Part shown: positions 1 to 6,399 of the stretch, in pieces
How positions within the stretch are numbered: the stretch's first letter is position 1
Layout: each line of letters starts with the position of its first letter
DNA from: Candidatus Acetothermia bacterium
GTDB taxonomy: Bacteria > Bipolaricaulota > Bipolaricaulia > Bipolaricaulales > Bipolaricaulaceae
NCBI GenBank assembly: GCA_003551325.1
Contig: PUMK01000347.1
Coordinates: 1-8,040, forward strand
Direction: 5' to 3'
Length of the DNA: 8,040 nt
Notes under the pieces: generated by a model
Databases searched by the model: none
What the model was told of the DNA's origin: nothing
What the model saw: only the letters and a program-made list of their open reading frames with translations
Program-made: the position numbers and the translations under genes

Positions 1-1
1 G

Positions 2-229
2 CTCGACGTGAACCTGCGGGATGAGGCGCGGGCAGTGCAGGACGCGTTGAACCGCTTCGTGTACTTACCAAAGCTGGAGCGTCGCATCGAAGCGTTGAGC
101 GCAGCGATTGCCGAGGCGGAGGCTGCCGGTCGGAGGGAGACGTTGGGTGAACTGAGTCGGCAGTATCAGGATCTGTGTCGGCAGCGGCTGCGCGTAATCG
201 GGGGGCGTTGTGCGGAAACCGGCAGATGA
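2..229 (+). CDS. dnaG: DNA primase DnaG, C-terminal end (5' truncated)
   Basis: This is the last 75 codons of a gene that enters from the left; the frame is open from base 2, so the GTG at base 8 need not be a start. The peptide is highly charged and helical, with a pattern like [19 protein letters not shown] followed by a second helix containing [15 protein letters not shown]. This matches the helical-hairpin tail of DnaG, whose C-terminal domain contacts the replicative helicase while the upstream catalytic part makes RNA primers. The catalytic TOPRIM and zinc-binding regions lie outside the window. The stop overlaps the sigma factor start by 20 bases, and dnaG directly before rpoD is a very widespread arrangement. 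The identification rests on that context plus the tail pattern, because the tail is poorly conserved. Any other charged helical protein encoded upstream of rpoD would be the alternative. Confidence 0.75.
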   Translation, partial: LDVNLRDEARAVQDALNRFVYLPKLERRIEALSAAIAEAEAAGRRETLGELSRQYQDLCRQRLRVIGGRCAETGR

Positions 230-1298
230 ACGACGGGGTCCCGATGTGGACCCTGTGCAGGGTCAAGAAGAGGCGTTTCCCGAAGAGCTGTTGGAAACCC
301 TACCCCTTCTTGAGGAGCTTGCCGAGTCCACCGAACCTGAGCCCCAAGAGTGGGAAGAGGATGAGCCGCAGGAGCGAGGCAAGGATCCGGTACGCACGTA
401 CCTGCGTGAGATCGGGAGGGTGCCCCTCCTCACCCGTGAGCAGGAGGTGACGCTGGCGCAGGGCTTCGAGGCGGGGCTCGATGCCGAAGAGAAGCTTGCG
501 CACGACGAGATCCCACCTGAAGAGCGTGATGTACTGCGGGGAATCGCCGAGCGGGGACAGGCTGCTCGTGAACAACTTACCGTAGCCAATCTGAGGCTCG
601 TGGTCTCCATTGCCAAACGGTACATGCATCGCGGTGTGTCCTTTCTGGATCTGATCCAAGAGGGGAACATGGGTCTCATGAGGGCCGTGGAGAAGTTCGA
701 TTGGCGCAAGGGTTACAAGTTCTCTACCTATGCGACGTGGTGGATTCGGCAGTCCATCACCCGGGCCATTGCCGATCAGGCCCGCACGATCCGGGTTCCC
801 GTGCACACGGTGGAGGCACTGCAGGAGCTCCGGCGCCTGCGTCGGGAGTACATCCAGAAGAACGGTATGGCCCCGACCTACGAGGAGCTGGCACAACTGC
901 TAGGGACGAGCGTTGATCGGGTGAAGAAGATCGATCAGGCAGCTTCCTACACCGCATCGCTGGAACGGCCGCTTTCCGAGGACGACGAGGACACGCTGGG
1001 GGACTTCCTCGCTGACACCTCGATCCCCTCACCGGCGCGCGAAGCGCTACGCTCCAAACTCAAGGAGGAGCTCCGGCGGGCCCTTCAGGAGTTGGATGCC
1101 CGCGAACGTGAGATCCTGGAATTGCGCTACGGCCTGAGCGATGGCCATCCCCGGACCCTAAAGGAAGTGGCGGCCATGTTTGACGTGACCCGGGAGCGCG
1201 TGCGCCAGATCGAAATCAAGGCCTTGGAGAAGCTGAAGCACCCCTCACGCCAGCAGACGCTCCGCCGGTTCCGGGATCTCCTGGCTGCGGAAGAGTGA
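210..1298 (+). CDS. rpoD: Primary RNA polymerase sigma factor (sigma-70, group 1)
   Basis: This 362-residue protein directs core RNA polymerase to housekeeping promoters. Residues 1-55 are acidic and Glu/Pro-rich. Region 1.2 begins near residue 59 ([17 protein letters not shown]). Region 2 spans about 121-200, with [12 protein letters not shown], the core-binding [18 protein letters not shown] and the -10 recognition and melting stretch [20 protein letters not shown]. Region 3 is about 202-280. Region 4 ends in the -35-binding helix-turn-helix at about 316-343 ([20 protein letters not shown]). The intact WWIRQ and RERVRQIE signatures support the housekeeping rather than an alternative sigma. 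No recognisable autoinhibitory region 1.1 is present, only the short acidic leader, so the protein is shorter than the roughly 610-residue E. coli form. The GTG at 210 was chosen because a G-rich stretch lies about 5 bases upstream and it gives a 20-base overlap with dnaG. A GTG at 246 is possible and would remove 12 residues. Confidence 0.96.
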   Translation: MRKPADERRGPDVDPVQGQEEAFPEELLETLPLLEELAESTEPEPQEWEEDEPQERGKDPVRTYLREIGRVPLLTREQEVTLAQGFEAGLDAEEKLAHDEIPPEERDVLRGIAERGQAAREQLTVANLRLVVSIAKRYMHRGVSFLDLIQEGNMGLMRAVEKFDWRKGYKFSTYATWWIRQSITRAIADQARTIRVPVHTVEALQELRRLRREYIQKNGMAPTYEELAQLLGTSVDRVKKIDQAASYTASLERPLSEDDEDTLGDFLADTSIPSPAREALRSKLKEELRRALQELDAREREILELRYGLSDGHPRTLKEVAAMFDVTRERVRQIEIKALEKLKHPSRQQTLRRFRDLLAAEE

Positions 1299-2218
1299 CC
1301 GTACTCCTCCTCGTAGGGCCCACCGCAACGGGCAAGTCCTCTGTTGCACTGCATGCGGCGCGCGCTGCGAATGCGGAGATCATCTCCGCCGATGCCCGCG
1401 CGCTGTACAGGGGGCTCGACATCGGAACCGACCGACCCTCGGACGATGCGCTGCGTGCTGTCCCCCATCACTTGATCGGATTCCTGGAACCGAGCGAACG
1501 CTACGATGCGGTGCGCTTTCGTCGTGACTGTGAGCGCATCGTTTCCGAAATCCATGCGCGGGGCCGGCGTGCGATGGTTGTTGGGGGAAGCACGCTGTAC
1601 GTGCGGGCGTTGACCCAAGGTTTGTTTCCTGGTCCTCCGGCTGATCGGGAATTCCGGGAGCGCCTCGCTGGGCGTTCTACCGATGAGCTTCGCCAGGAAC
1701 TCCGCGGTGTGGATCCAGAGGCCGCTGCACGCATCGCCCCCGCCGATCGGGTCAGGATCGTGCGGGCTCTCGAAGTCTACAACACCACAGGACGGCCGAT
1801 CTCCTCCTTCTGGGGAACGCAGCGACCTGTCCCGTGGCCCCTTGTTGGGGTAGGTCTGTACATGGAACGGCAGGAACTCTACCGTCGGATCGAGGACAGG
1901 GTGGACCGTATGCTCGACAAGGGGCTGCTGGAGGAGGTGCGTGCTCTTCACGCTGCGGGGGTGCCCGACGAGGCGCCGGCCGCACGGACGATCGGCTATC
2001 GGGAGCTCTTCCCCGTACTCCACGGAACAAGCGAACGCGACGAAGCCCGTTCTCGCATTGTCGCCAATACCAAGGCCTATGCCCGGCGTCAGCTTGCCTG
2101 GTTTCGCAAAGAGAACCTCCGCTGGCTCGACGTCACCGGGAGGGCACCCGACGAGGTTGCCCGTGAGCTCCTGCGGATTTGGGCTCAAGCTGATGGAGGT
2201 TTAGAATTCGACGTATGA
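1295..2218 (+). CDS. miaA: tRNA dimethylallyltransferase MiaA
   Basis: MiaA transfers a dimethylallyl group to N6 of adenosine 37 in tRNAs that read codons beginning with U, which stabilises decoding; it acts in the cytoplasm. The 307-residue length is normal. Visible motifs are the P-loop GPTATGKSS (residues 8-16), [18 protein letters not shown] (31-48), [10 protein letters not shown] (57-66), [15 protein letters not shown] (96-110), [18 protein letters not shown] (151-168), [10 protein letters not shown] (231-240) and the tRNA-binding [13 protein letters not shown] (261-273). Ala34 stands where the family usually has Ser after the catalytic Asp33, and Ser99-Thr100 replaces the common Gly-Gly-Thr pattern. 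Both are mild changes, and activity is expected. The GTG start overlaps the rpoD stop in a GTGA junction. GGAAG lies too close to the start to be a good ribosome site, so translation is probably coupled to rpoD. Confidence 0.96.
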   Translation: MTVLLLVGPTATGKSSVALHAARAANAEIISADARALYRGLDIGTDRPSDDALRAVPHHLIGFLEPSERYDAVRFRRDCERIVSEIHARGRRAMVVGGSTLYVRALTQGLFPGPPADREFRERLAGRSTDELRQELRGVDPEAAARIAPADRVRIVRALEVYNTTGRPISSFWGTQRPVPWPLVGVGLYMERQELYRRIEDRVDRMLDKGLLEEVRALHAAGVPDEAPAARTIGYRELFPVLHGTSERDEARSRIVANTKAYARRQLAWFRKENLRWLDVTGRAPDEVARELLRIWAQADGGLEFDV

Positions 2219-3768
2219 AGCCAGTCCTGTGGTCGGAGAGCGTGCGTGCCTTGGATGCCAAGGCTGAGGAGCTCGGCGTTCCGGGCATCCTGCTCATGGA
2301 GTCGGCCGCTCATGGTGCTGCTGCCGCGGTGCGGCATTGGGCGGGTTCTGTGGCGGGAGAACGTGTGGTCGGTTTGTGTGGGCGCGGTGGCAACGGTGGC
2401 GACGCGCTTGGCGTCTTGCGATGGCTAGGATTGTGGGGCGCCGAGCCGGTGGCCGTGCTCCTCGGTGAGTCGGGGGGTGCGGCAGCGCAGCAAGCGCAGG
2501 CTTTCACGGCAAGCTTCCCCGGGCAGACGTTCACCGTGCGCTCCGAGGATGACTGGGCGTTGGTCGGTGAGGTTCTGGAGGGGGCCGATCTTGTTGTCGA
2601 TGGGTTGCTCGGCGTAGGCGTGCAGGGTGCGGCACGGGGACCGGTGCGCATGGCCATCGAACTCATGAATGCCAGCCCGGTGCCTGTGGTTGCGCTGGAC
2701 CTTCCTTCGGGACTGGATGCTGACTCCGGTGAGATTCCCGAAGTGGCTGTGGTGGCGGCCTTGACGTTGCCCATGGCCGCCTACAAGCCGTGTCATGTGC
2801 TTCCGCCTGCGGCCGGTCTGTGTGGGGAACTGCAGGTGATTCCCGTGGCGTATCCCCCCGGGGCGTGGGACGAAGCCGAGGTGGCCGCGCAGATCTTGAC
2901 GGACGATCTGTGCGCGTCGTGCCTTCCTCCGCGGCTGCCGTACGGTCACAAGGGTACGTTCGGGCGTGTCCTCGTCGTGGGCGGGTCGGTGAGCATGTCG
3001 GGAGCGGTTGGCCTCGCTGCTGAAGGAGCCTTGCGTGCGGGTGCAGGCTTGGTCCACGTGCTCTGCCCAGAGCCCGTGGCACCGGTGATCGAGACCGTTG
3101 TGCTGGAGGCCCTTGTCCATCCGGGTGGTGTGGCGCCCGACGGCCACTTCTCCCCCGAGGCGGCACCGACAGCAGTGGAACTGGCAAACGAAGCCGACGT
3201 TGTGCTGGTGGGGCCCGGGATCGGGCGCAGTCCTGGCGCTGCTGAGGTCGTGCGGGCGCTGGTTACGGCAGGCCATCCGCAGGTGCTCGTCGATGCTGAT
3301 GGTCTCTATGCTCTCGCCGAGGACCGGAAGCTCCTGGGACGGCATGAAGGACACTGGCTTCTCACACCTCATCCCGGGGAGTTCGCCCGGCTGAGCGGCA
3401 TGGGCGTGGACGAGGCGCTCAACGACAAGCTCCGCCAGGCAATGCAGGCTTCCCAGAGCTGGAATGCCACGGTGGTGTTCAAGGGTGCACCTACGGTTGT
3501 GGCTTCCCCGGACGGACCTCTGTACCTCAACCTGACCGGTAACACGGGGCTTGCCCATGGGGGCTCGGGCGATGTGCTGGCAGGGCTGATCGCTGGTTTG
3601 TGGGCTGGGGGGGCTGATCCGGTTGAGGCTGCGTGTGCTGGGGTGTACCTGCACGGGAGAACCGCTGAGCGGCTGGCTCGGCACCGCTCACCGCGGGGGG
3701 TGCTACCCTCGGATCTGCTGAAAGCGCTCCCTCGGGAGGCGGCCCGCTTGGAACGGTTGTTCCCGTGA
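2215..3768 (+). CDS. nnr: Bifunctional NAD(P)H-hydrate epimerase / ADP-dependent NAD(P)H-hydrate dehydratase
   Basis: This is a metabolite-repair enzyme for hydrated NADH and NADPH: the N-terminal half epimerises R- and S-NAD(P)HX, and the C-terminal half dehydrates the S form back to NAD(P)H using ADP. The 517 residues match the usual fused form. The epimerase domain (about 1-225) shows MESAAHGAA (28-36), the loop GRGGNGGDA (56-64), VDGLLGVGVQG (128-138) and LDLPSGLDADSGE (161-173). The dehydratase domain (about 235-517) shows HKGTFGRVLVVGGS (245-258), ALRAGAGLVHV (272-282), VGPGIGRSPG (332-341), VDADGLYAL (359-367), LTPHPGEFARLSG (383-395), FKGAPTV (422-428) and GNTGLAHGGSGDVLAGLIAG (442-461). 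The epimerase loop normally reads GxGNNGGDG, so two residues differ. ATG overlaps the miaA stop (ATGA). GGAGGT lies 14 bases upstream, long for a ribosome site, so coupling probably helps. Confidence 0.96.
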   Translation: MKPVLWSESVRALDAKAEELGVPGILLMESAAHGAAAAVRHWAGSVAGERVVGLCGRGGNGGDALGVLRWLGLWGAEPVAVLLGESGGAAAQQAQAFTASFPGQTFTVRSEDDWALVGEVLEGADLVVDGLLGVGVQGAARGPVRMAIELMNASPVPVVALDLPSGLDADSGEIPEVAVVAALTLPMAAYKPCHVLPPAAGLCGELQVIPVAYPPGAWDEAEVAAQILTDDLCASCLPPRLPYGHKGTFGRVLVVGGSVSMSGAVGLAAEGALRAGAGLVHVLCPEPVAPVIETVVLEALVHPGGVAPDGHFSPEAAPTAVELANEADVVLVGPGIGRSPGAAEVVRALVTAGHPQVLVDADGLYALAEDRKLLGRHEGHWLLTPHPGEFARLSGMGVDEALNDKLRQAMQASQSWNATVVFKGAPTVVASPDGPLYLNLTGNTGLAHGGSGDVLAGLIAGLWAGGADPVEAACAGVYLHGRTAERLARHRSPRGVLPSDLLKALPREAARLERLFP

Positions 3769-3775
3769 ACGGGCG

Positions 3776-4543
3776 ATGAGGCTGTTCGATAGTCACGCCC
3801 ACCTCGACTTCCCCCAATTCCGGGAGGACCGTGAACGCCTCCTTGAGGAGATGCGCGACCAGCATGTCGCCGCACTCAATGTGGGTGCCGACCTCGTCTC
3901 ATCCAGGGCATCGCTGGTGCTTGCCGCTTCCCACGCGCATATTTCCGCCGCCTGTGGGGTACATCCTCACGATGCAAAGGACTACACGCCCCGCGCTGAG
4001 GCAGAGCTTGCCCAGCTCCTCAAGGAAGGTGCCGTTGCGGTAGGGGAGTGCGGGCTCGATTTCTACCGGGATCTGTCTCCAAGGGATCAGCAGGAGCGGG
4101 CGCTTCGTGGCCAGCTTCACATGGCGCGGCGACTGGAACTTCCGGTGATCCTCCATCAGCGGGACGCATGGGAGGCATTTGTGCAGGTGCTTCGCGAGGA
4201 AGGACCGTTGCGTGGTGTCGTGCACGCGTTCTCCGGAGATACGGCGAAGGCGCGTCAGGTGGTGGACTTGGGTCTGCACCTGGGGATTGGTGGCCCGCTC
4301 ACCTATGCTCGGAACCACGCCCTGCGTGATGCCGTGCGCGTTGTTCCTGTAGAGCGGTTGCTCGTGGAGACCGATTGCCCGTATCTGCCGCCTCAGCCGT
4401 TCCGTGGGAAGCGCAACGACCCGCTCAAGGTACGGTTGGTGGTGCTCGAGTTGGCCAGCCTCCTCGGAATGCGGCCGGAAGAGCTGGCGGAGATTACCTG
4501 GAACAACGCTTGTGACTTGTTCGGTGTTCGCCCGACATTCTGA
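3776..4543 (+). CDS. tatD: TatD-family metal-dependent hydrolase (probable DNase)
   Basis: The 255-residue length is normal for the TatD family of TIM-barrel metallohydrolases, cytoplasmic enzymes with 3'-5' exonuclease activity in characterised members and roles proposed in DNA repair or turnover. The metal ligands are all visible: His7 and His9 in FDSHAHLDFPQF, Glu91 in VAVGECGLDFYRD, His127 in VILHQRDAWEAF, His150 in VVHAFSGDTAKA and Asp200 in LLVETDCPYLPPQPFRGKRN. The C-terminal ITWNNACDLFGV (residues 240-251) is the usual family ending. The ATG lies 7 bases after the nnr stop and has no clear Shine-Dalgarno, so it is probably translated by reinitiation as the last gene of the dnaG-rpoD operon. 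The exact substrate cannot be read from sequence. Confidence 0.95.
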   Translation: MRLFDSHAHLDFPQFREDRERLLEEMRDQHVAALNVGADLVSSRASLVLAASHAHISAACGVHPHDAKDYTPRAEAELAQLLKEGAVAVGECGLDFYRDLSPRDQQERALRGQLHMARRLELPVILHQRDAWEAFVQVLREEGPLRGVVHAFSGDTAKARQVVDLGLHLGIGGPLTYARNHALRDAVRVVPVERLLVETDCPYLPPQPFRGKRNDPLKVRLVVLELASLLGMRPEELAEITWNNACDLFGVRPTF

Positions 4544-4573
4544 GTGCTTGCGCGTCTGCCTTGACGGGCGTTT

Positions 4574-4597
4574 GACGGTGTTCGTGGAACAGCCGTC
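4574..4597 (+). terminator. Bulged hairpin after tatD (possible terminator or processing site)
   Basis: GACGG/TGTTC, loop GTG, then GAACA, one bulged G and CCGTC give 10 base pairs starting 30 bases after the tatD stop. No run of T follows, so this is not a standard intrinsic terminator. It may mark the end of the operon, a processing site or an RNA-stabilising 3' end. The two TTGACG hexamers nearby (4561-4566 and 4572-4577) have no matching -10 element. Confidence 0.35.
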
Positions 4598-4667
4598 TCA
4601 GGTCCGAACCGGCGAGTCGAACTCGATGTCCTCTGGCCTCATCGCTAACATGGTGCCGGCGTTGTCG

Positions 4668-4720
4668 CATCGGAGACCGCTGGGGAACACGGGTTGTGTG
4701 GAAGGCTCTCGCCTCCGATG
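4668..4720 (+). promoter_or_regulatory. Structured leader hairpin upstream of the permease
   Basis: A perfect 8-base inverted repeat, CATCGGAG (4668-4675) and CTCCGATG (4713-4720), encloses 37 bases that contain a small inner ACAC/GTGT pairing. It ends 8 bases before the purine-rich ribosome site at 4728-4735. A competing pairing is available between GACCG (4675-4679) and CGGTC (4722-4726), and TCCTCT (4629-4634) is complementary to AGAGGA in that ribosome site. This resembles a cis-acting 5' leader, but it matches no riboswitch class I recognise. The rest of 4544-4840 shows only small stems such as CGAG/CTCG at 4613-4625 and a weak -10-like TAACAT at 4646-4651. Confidence 0.35.
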
Positions 4721-4727
4721 ACGGTCC

Positions 4728-4735
4728 AAGAGGAG
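4728..4735 (+). promoter_or_regulatory. Strong Shine-Dalgarno for a small ORF
   Basis: AAGAGGAG ends 7 bases before the ATG at 4743, which is ideal spacing. It directly abuts the ATG at 4736, too close for efficient initiation there. It is more than 100 bases from the permease ATG at 4841, so it cannot serve that start directly. Confidence 0.6.
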
Positions 4736-4742
4736 ATGAACG

Positions 4743-4844
4743 ATGGGTATCGAAGCTGGTGGAGCGTCGCGGACATGCCCGGTTGTTGCGGTGGGTTCTT
4801 GGACTGCTGTGGACCGTAGCGCACTGCACGTGCCTTTATCATGA
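4743..4844 (+). CDS. Small leader ORF (33 aa) coupled to the AEC permease
   Basis: The predicted peptide of 33 residues begins MGIEAGGASRTCPVVAV and ends with HVPLS. I do not recognise it; it has no clear membrane helix, signal peptide or regulatory codon run. The evidence for translation is positional. AAGAGGAG sits 7 bases upstream of its ATG, and its TGA overlaps the ATG of the downstream permease in an ATGA junction like those earlier in the window. The permease lacks its own Shine-Dalgarno and its frame is closed by TAG at 4817-4819, so it needs either coupling or a leaderless transcript. The peptide may therefore matter less than the act of translating it. A chance short ORF remains possible. 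Confidence 0.45.
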   Translation: MGIEAGGASRTCPVVAVGSWTAVDRSALHVPLS

Positions 4845-5779
4845 CCTATGGGACGCTCGGTGCTGCCGTTCCTCTGGCGGTGCTCGTGGCTTTGGGGATG
4901 CTCGCCCGCCGTTCGAACGTGCTCCAGCAGGGCGACGAGCGTGTCCTCAATGGTTATCTGTACCGGTTCGCGCTTCCGGCACTGTTCTTCGTCAACCTAT
5001 CCGCCACCCAGCTCACCGCCGACATGGGGAGGTTCGTGTTCGCAGTGTTGCTGTCCGTGGGAGGTACCGTGGCCGTACTGGCAGCAACCGCACGTGCGCT
5101 CTCCCTTCCGGAAGATCTGAGGCGTCTCACCGGACTGACGGCGGCGTTTGGCAGCCTGGCTTTCTTTGGGATCCCCTTTGTTGAGTTCTCTCTGGGGACT
5201 GAGGAAGCCCGCCAACTGGCGACCCTGGGGGTAGCCACGATCTCCCCGCTGGGTGTGGCGCTCGCCCTCGCCCTGCTCGAAGGGTACCGGCAGGAGGGGG
5301 TCAGCCGATGGAGACAGACCGCGACAACGGGCAGGAGGTTGGCCACCAACCCCCTGATTCTGTCGATCGCTTTGGGATTCGCGTTCTCCCTCGGAGGATG
5401 GGACCTTCCGCGGCCCTTGCTGAGAGCGTTTTCCCTCTTGGCGGGAAGCACGGCTCCCGTGGCTGTGTTCTCCCTGGGAGCCCATCTCTGGGGGAAGGGA
5501 GTTTCGCGCCTGAGTTGGACTGTACCGCTCAGCGTGGCACGCTTGGGTCTCCTGCCAGCGGTGAGCTTTTTTGTGGCGTGGGCGCTGGGTCTGTCATGCA
5601 TGGAGCGCACGGTCCTTGTGTTGCTCAACGCCAGCCCGGTGGCGGTGAACATGGTTGTCCTCAGCCATCGTTACGCTTTTCGCACGCAGGAAGTTAGCTC
5701 ACTGGCCCTGCTCACGTCGGTTGGGTCGATCGTCACGATGGTCCTGTGGCTCTGGCTCGTGGGCGGTTGCCTGCCCTGA
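4841..5779 (+). CDS. AEC-family (auxin efflux carrier-like) membrane transporter
   Basis: This 312-residue polytopic inner-membrane protein belongs to the AEC/bile-arsenite-riboflavin type transporter group, whose bacterial members include malate and other organic-acid permeases; the substrate here is unknown. About ten hydrophobic segments are visible, in two repeats of five, roughly at 4-22, 40-56, 65-84, 97-117, 127-147, 171-187, 196-216, 226-249, 257-276 and 286-308. Family landmarks include LYRFALPALFFVNLS (40-54), NPLILSIALGFAFSLGG (170-186), STAPVAVFSLGAHL (203-216) and NASPVAVNMVVLSHRYAF (263-280). The start is the only one possible in frame, because TAG at 4817 precedes it with no start codon between. 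No Shine-Dalgarno is present, and the start overlaps the stop of the 33-codon ORF, suggesting coupled translation. Nothing nearby identifies a substrate. Confidence 0.88.
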   Translation: MTYGTLGAAVPLAVLVALGMLARRSNVLQQGDERVLNGYLYRFALPALFFVNLSATQLTADMGRFVFAVLLSVGGTVAVLAATARALSLPEDLRRLTGLTAAFGSLAFFGIPFVEFSLGTEEARQLATLGVATISPLGVALALALLEGYRQEGVSRWRQTATTGRRLATNPLILSIALGFAFSLGGWDLPRPLLRAFSLLAGSTAPVAVFSLGAHLWGKGVSRLSWTVPLSVARLGLLPAVSFFVAWALGLSCMERTVLVLLNASPVAVNMVVLSHRYAFRTQEVSSLALLTSVGSIVTMVLWLWLVGGCLP

Positions 5780-5786
5780 GGAGCCT

Positions 5787-5812
5787 GGCTCTCGCGGATG
5801 GGCGCTTGAGCC
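5787..5812 (+). terminator. Weak hairpin just after the permease
   Basis: GGCTC (5787-5791) pairs with GAGCC (5808-5812), with an inner GCG/CGC stem and a six-base loop, beginning 8 bases after the permease stop. TATTC follows rather than a true T-run. It could be a weak terminator. The rest of the gap up to 5900 shows nothing else I can support. Confidence 0.25.
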
Positions 5813-5900
5813 TATTCGGCAATGTTCTTCGTTTCCTCCCCGTTCGGTGTCCTGCTCTACGGTGGTCCATGTGTTGTGAGGGGAACTCGGGCCGGCGTTG

Positions 5901-5923
5901 TGGTATGGTCTGTGCGGAGGTGA
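5901..5923 (+). promoter_or_regulatory. Possible extended -10 and strong Shine-Dalgarno for the DRTGG gene
   Basis: GGAGGTGA at 5916-5923 is a near-perfect complement to the 16S rRNA tail and sits 7 bases (measured from GGAGG) before the TTG at 5928. This decides the start codon. Just upstream, TGGTATGGT (5901-5909) resembles an extended -10 (TGn plus TATGGT). No -35 hexamer is correctly spaced; TTGTGA at 5874-5879 is 24 bases away. The ribosome site is strong evidence, while the promoter is tentative and would give a very short leader. Confidence 0.5.
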
Positions 5924-5927
5924 TCGC

Positions 5928-6323
5928 TTGAAACTCCGGGATGTGGCTGCATTGACCAACGCTGAACCCGTCACCTGCCAAGAGCAGATGGAACTGGAGT
6001 TCATGCACGGATGCGGGGCGGATCTGCTCTCCGATGTGCTCGCGCTTGTGGAGGATGTCGGGGTCCTTCTGCTCACAGGGACGATGGGACTCCAGACGGT
6101 GCAGGTGGCGCAGATCCTCCAGCTGGGGGCGGTCTTGTTTGTCCGGGGGAAGCGTCCCAGCGAGGAGGTGTGCGCCTTCGCGAGTCGGGCAGGCGTGCCG
6201 CTTCTCACCACAGAGTGCAGCATGTTTGAAGCCTGTGGAATCCTGTACAGCAACGGTCTCAAACCTGCACAGCTGGCCTCCTATCCACGCACGTCGCCTG
6301 AGGCGCAGTGCTCGGGTACATAG
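5928..6323 (+). CDS. DRTGG domain-containing protein (stand-alone)
   Basis: The 131-residue soluble protein begins MKLRDVAALTNAEPV from a TTG codon. It shows the conserved pattern of small single-domain DRTGG proteins: HGCGADLLSDVLALVED (27-43), VLLLTGTMGLQTVQVAQIL (46-64), VLFVRGKRPSEE (69-80) and PLLTTECSMFEACGILYSNG (91-110). In larger proteins the DRTGG domain accompanies CBS or phosphotransacetylase domains and is thought to be a regulatory or ligand-sensing module. As I recall, small stand-alone versions often lie near anti-sigma-like kinase and iron-hydrogenase genes in anaerobes. No such neighbours are present here; it lies between a permease and the Trk potassium-uptake genes. Cys29, Cys97 and Cys103 fall in or beside conserved blocks. 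The TTG start is chosen for its Shine-Dalgarno; an ATG 30 bases upstream would put the ribosome site inside the gene. The biochemical function is unknown. Confidence 0.82.
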   Translation: MKLRDVAALTNAEPVTCQEQMELEFMHGCGADLLSDVLALVEDVGVLLLTGTMGLQTVQVAQILQLGAVLFVRGKRPSEEVCAFASRAGVPLLTTECSMFEACGILYSNGLKPAQLASYPRTSPEAQCSGT

Positions 6324-6332
6324 CCAGATCAA

Positions 6333-6363
6333 GGGGTGTGGGCCCCGTGCTCAGCTGTGAGCA
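6333..6363 (+). terminator. Tandem hairpins after the DRTGG gene
   Basis: GGGG (6333-6336) can pair with CCCC (6343-6346). Immediately after, TGCTCA (6348-6353) pairs perfectly with TGAGCA (6358-6363) across a GCTG loop. They start 9 bases after the DRTGG stop, where a terminator would be expected, but no T-run follows. A Rho-dependent end or an operator-like inverted repeat are alternatives. Confidence 0.3.
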
Positions 6364-6399
6364 GTCGTAACCGTGTCCCGTTGGGAATCGCGGAATGCT

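Noticed and set aside
1127..2188. A 353-codon open frame on the - strand
   Set aside because: It is antisense to the rpoD end and miaA, both of which are clear; its composition is that of a shadow frame.
2425..3684. A 419-codon open frame on the - strand
   Set aside because: It lies wholly antisense to nnr, which has intact family motifs. The product is rich in His, Arg and Pro with no recognisable domain, as expected for antisense frames of GC-rich genes.
4561..4600. Two TTGACG hexamers as -35 elements for a permease promoter
   Set aside because: No reasonable -10 lies 16-18 bases downstream of either; one is part of the post-tatD hairpin.
4601..4625. A tRNA T-arm-like sequence (GTCGAACTCG) after tatD
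   Set aside because: On neither strand could I find the 7-pair acceptor stem, anticodon arm or correct loop size; it is only a small hairpin.
4736..4819. A 27-codon ORF with a Cys-rich end (CCGGFLDCCGP), resembling a small peptide precursor
   Set aside because: Its ATG directly abuts the AGGAG motif, leaving no spacer for initiation, whereas the ATG at 4743 is ideally spaced. No peptide-maturation genes are nearby. It shares the permease frame and ends at TAG 4817, so readthrough is conceivable, but nothing supports it.
4696..5184. A 162-codon + strand frame across the leader and permease start
   Set aside because: It overlaps the permease in another frame and lacks hydrophobic or domain structure; the permease frame carries the family motifs.
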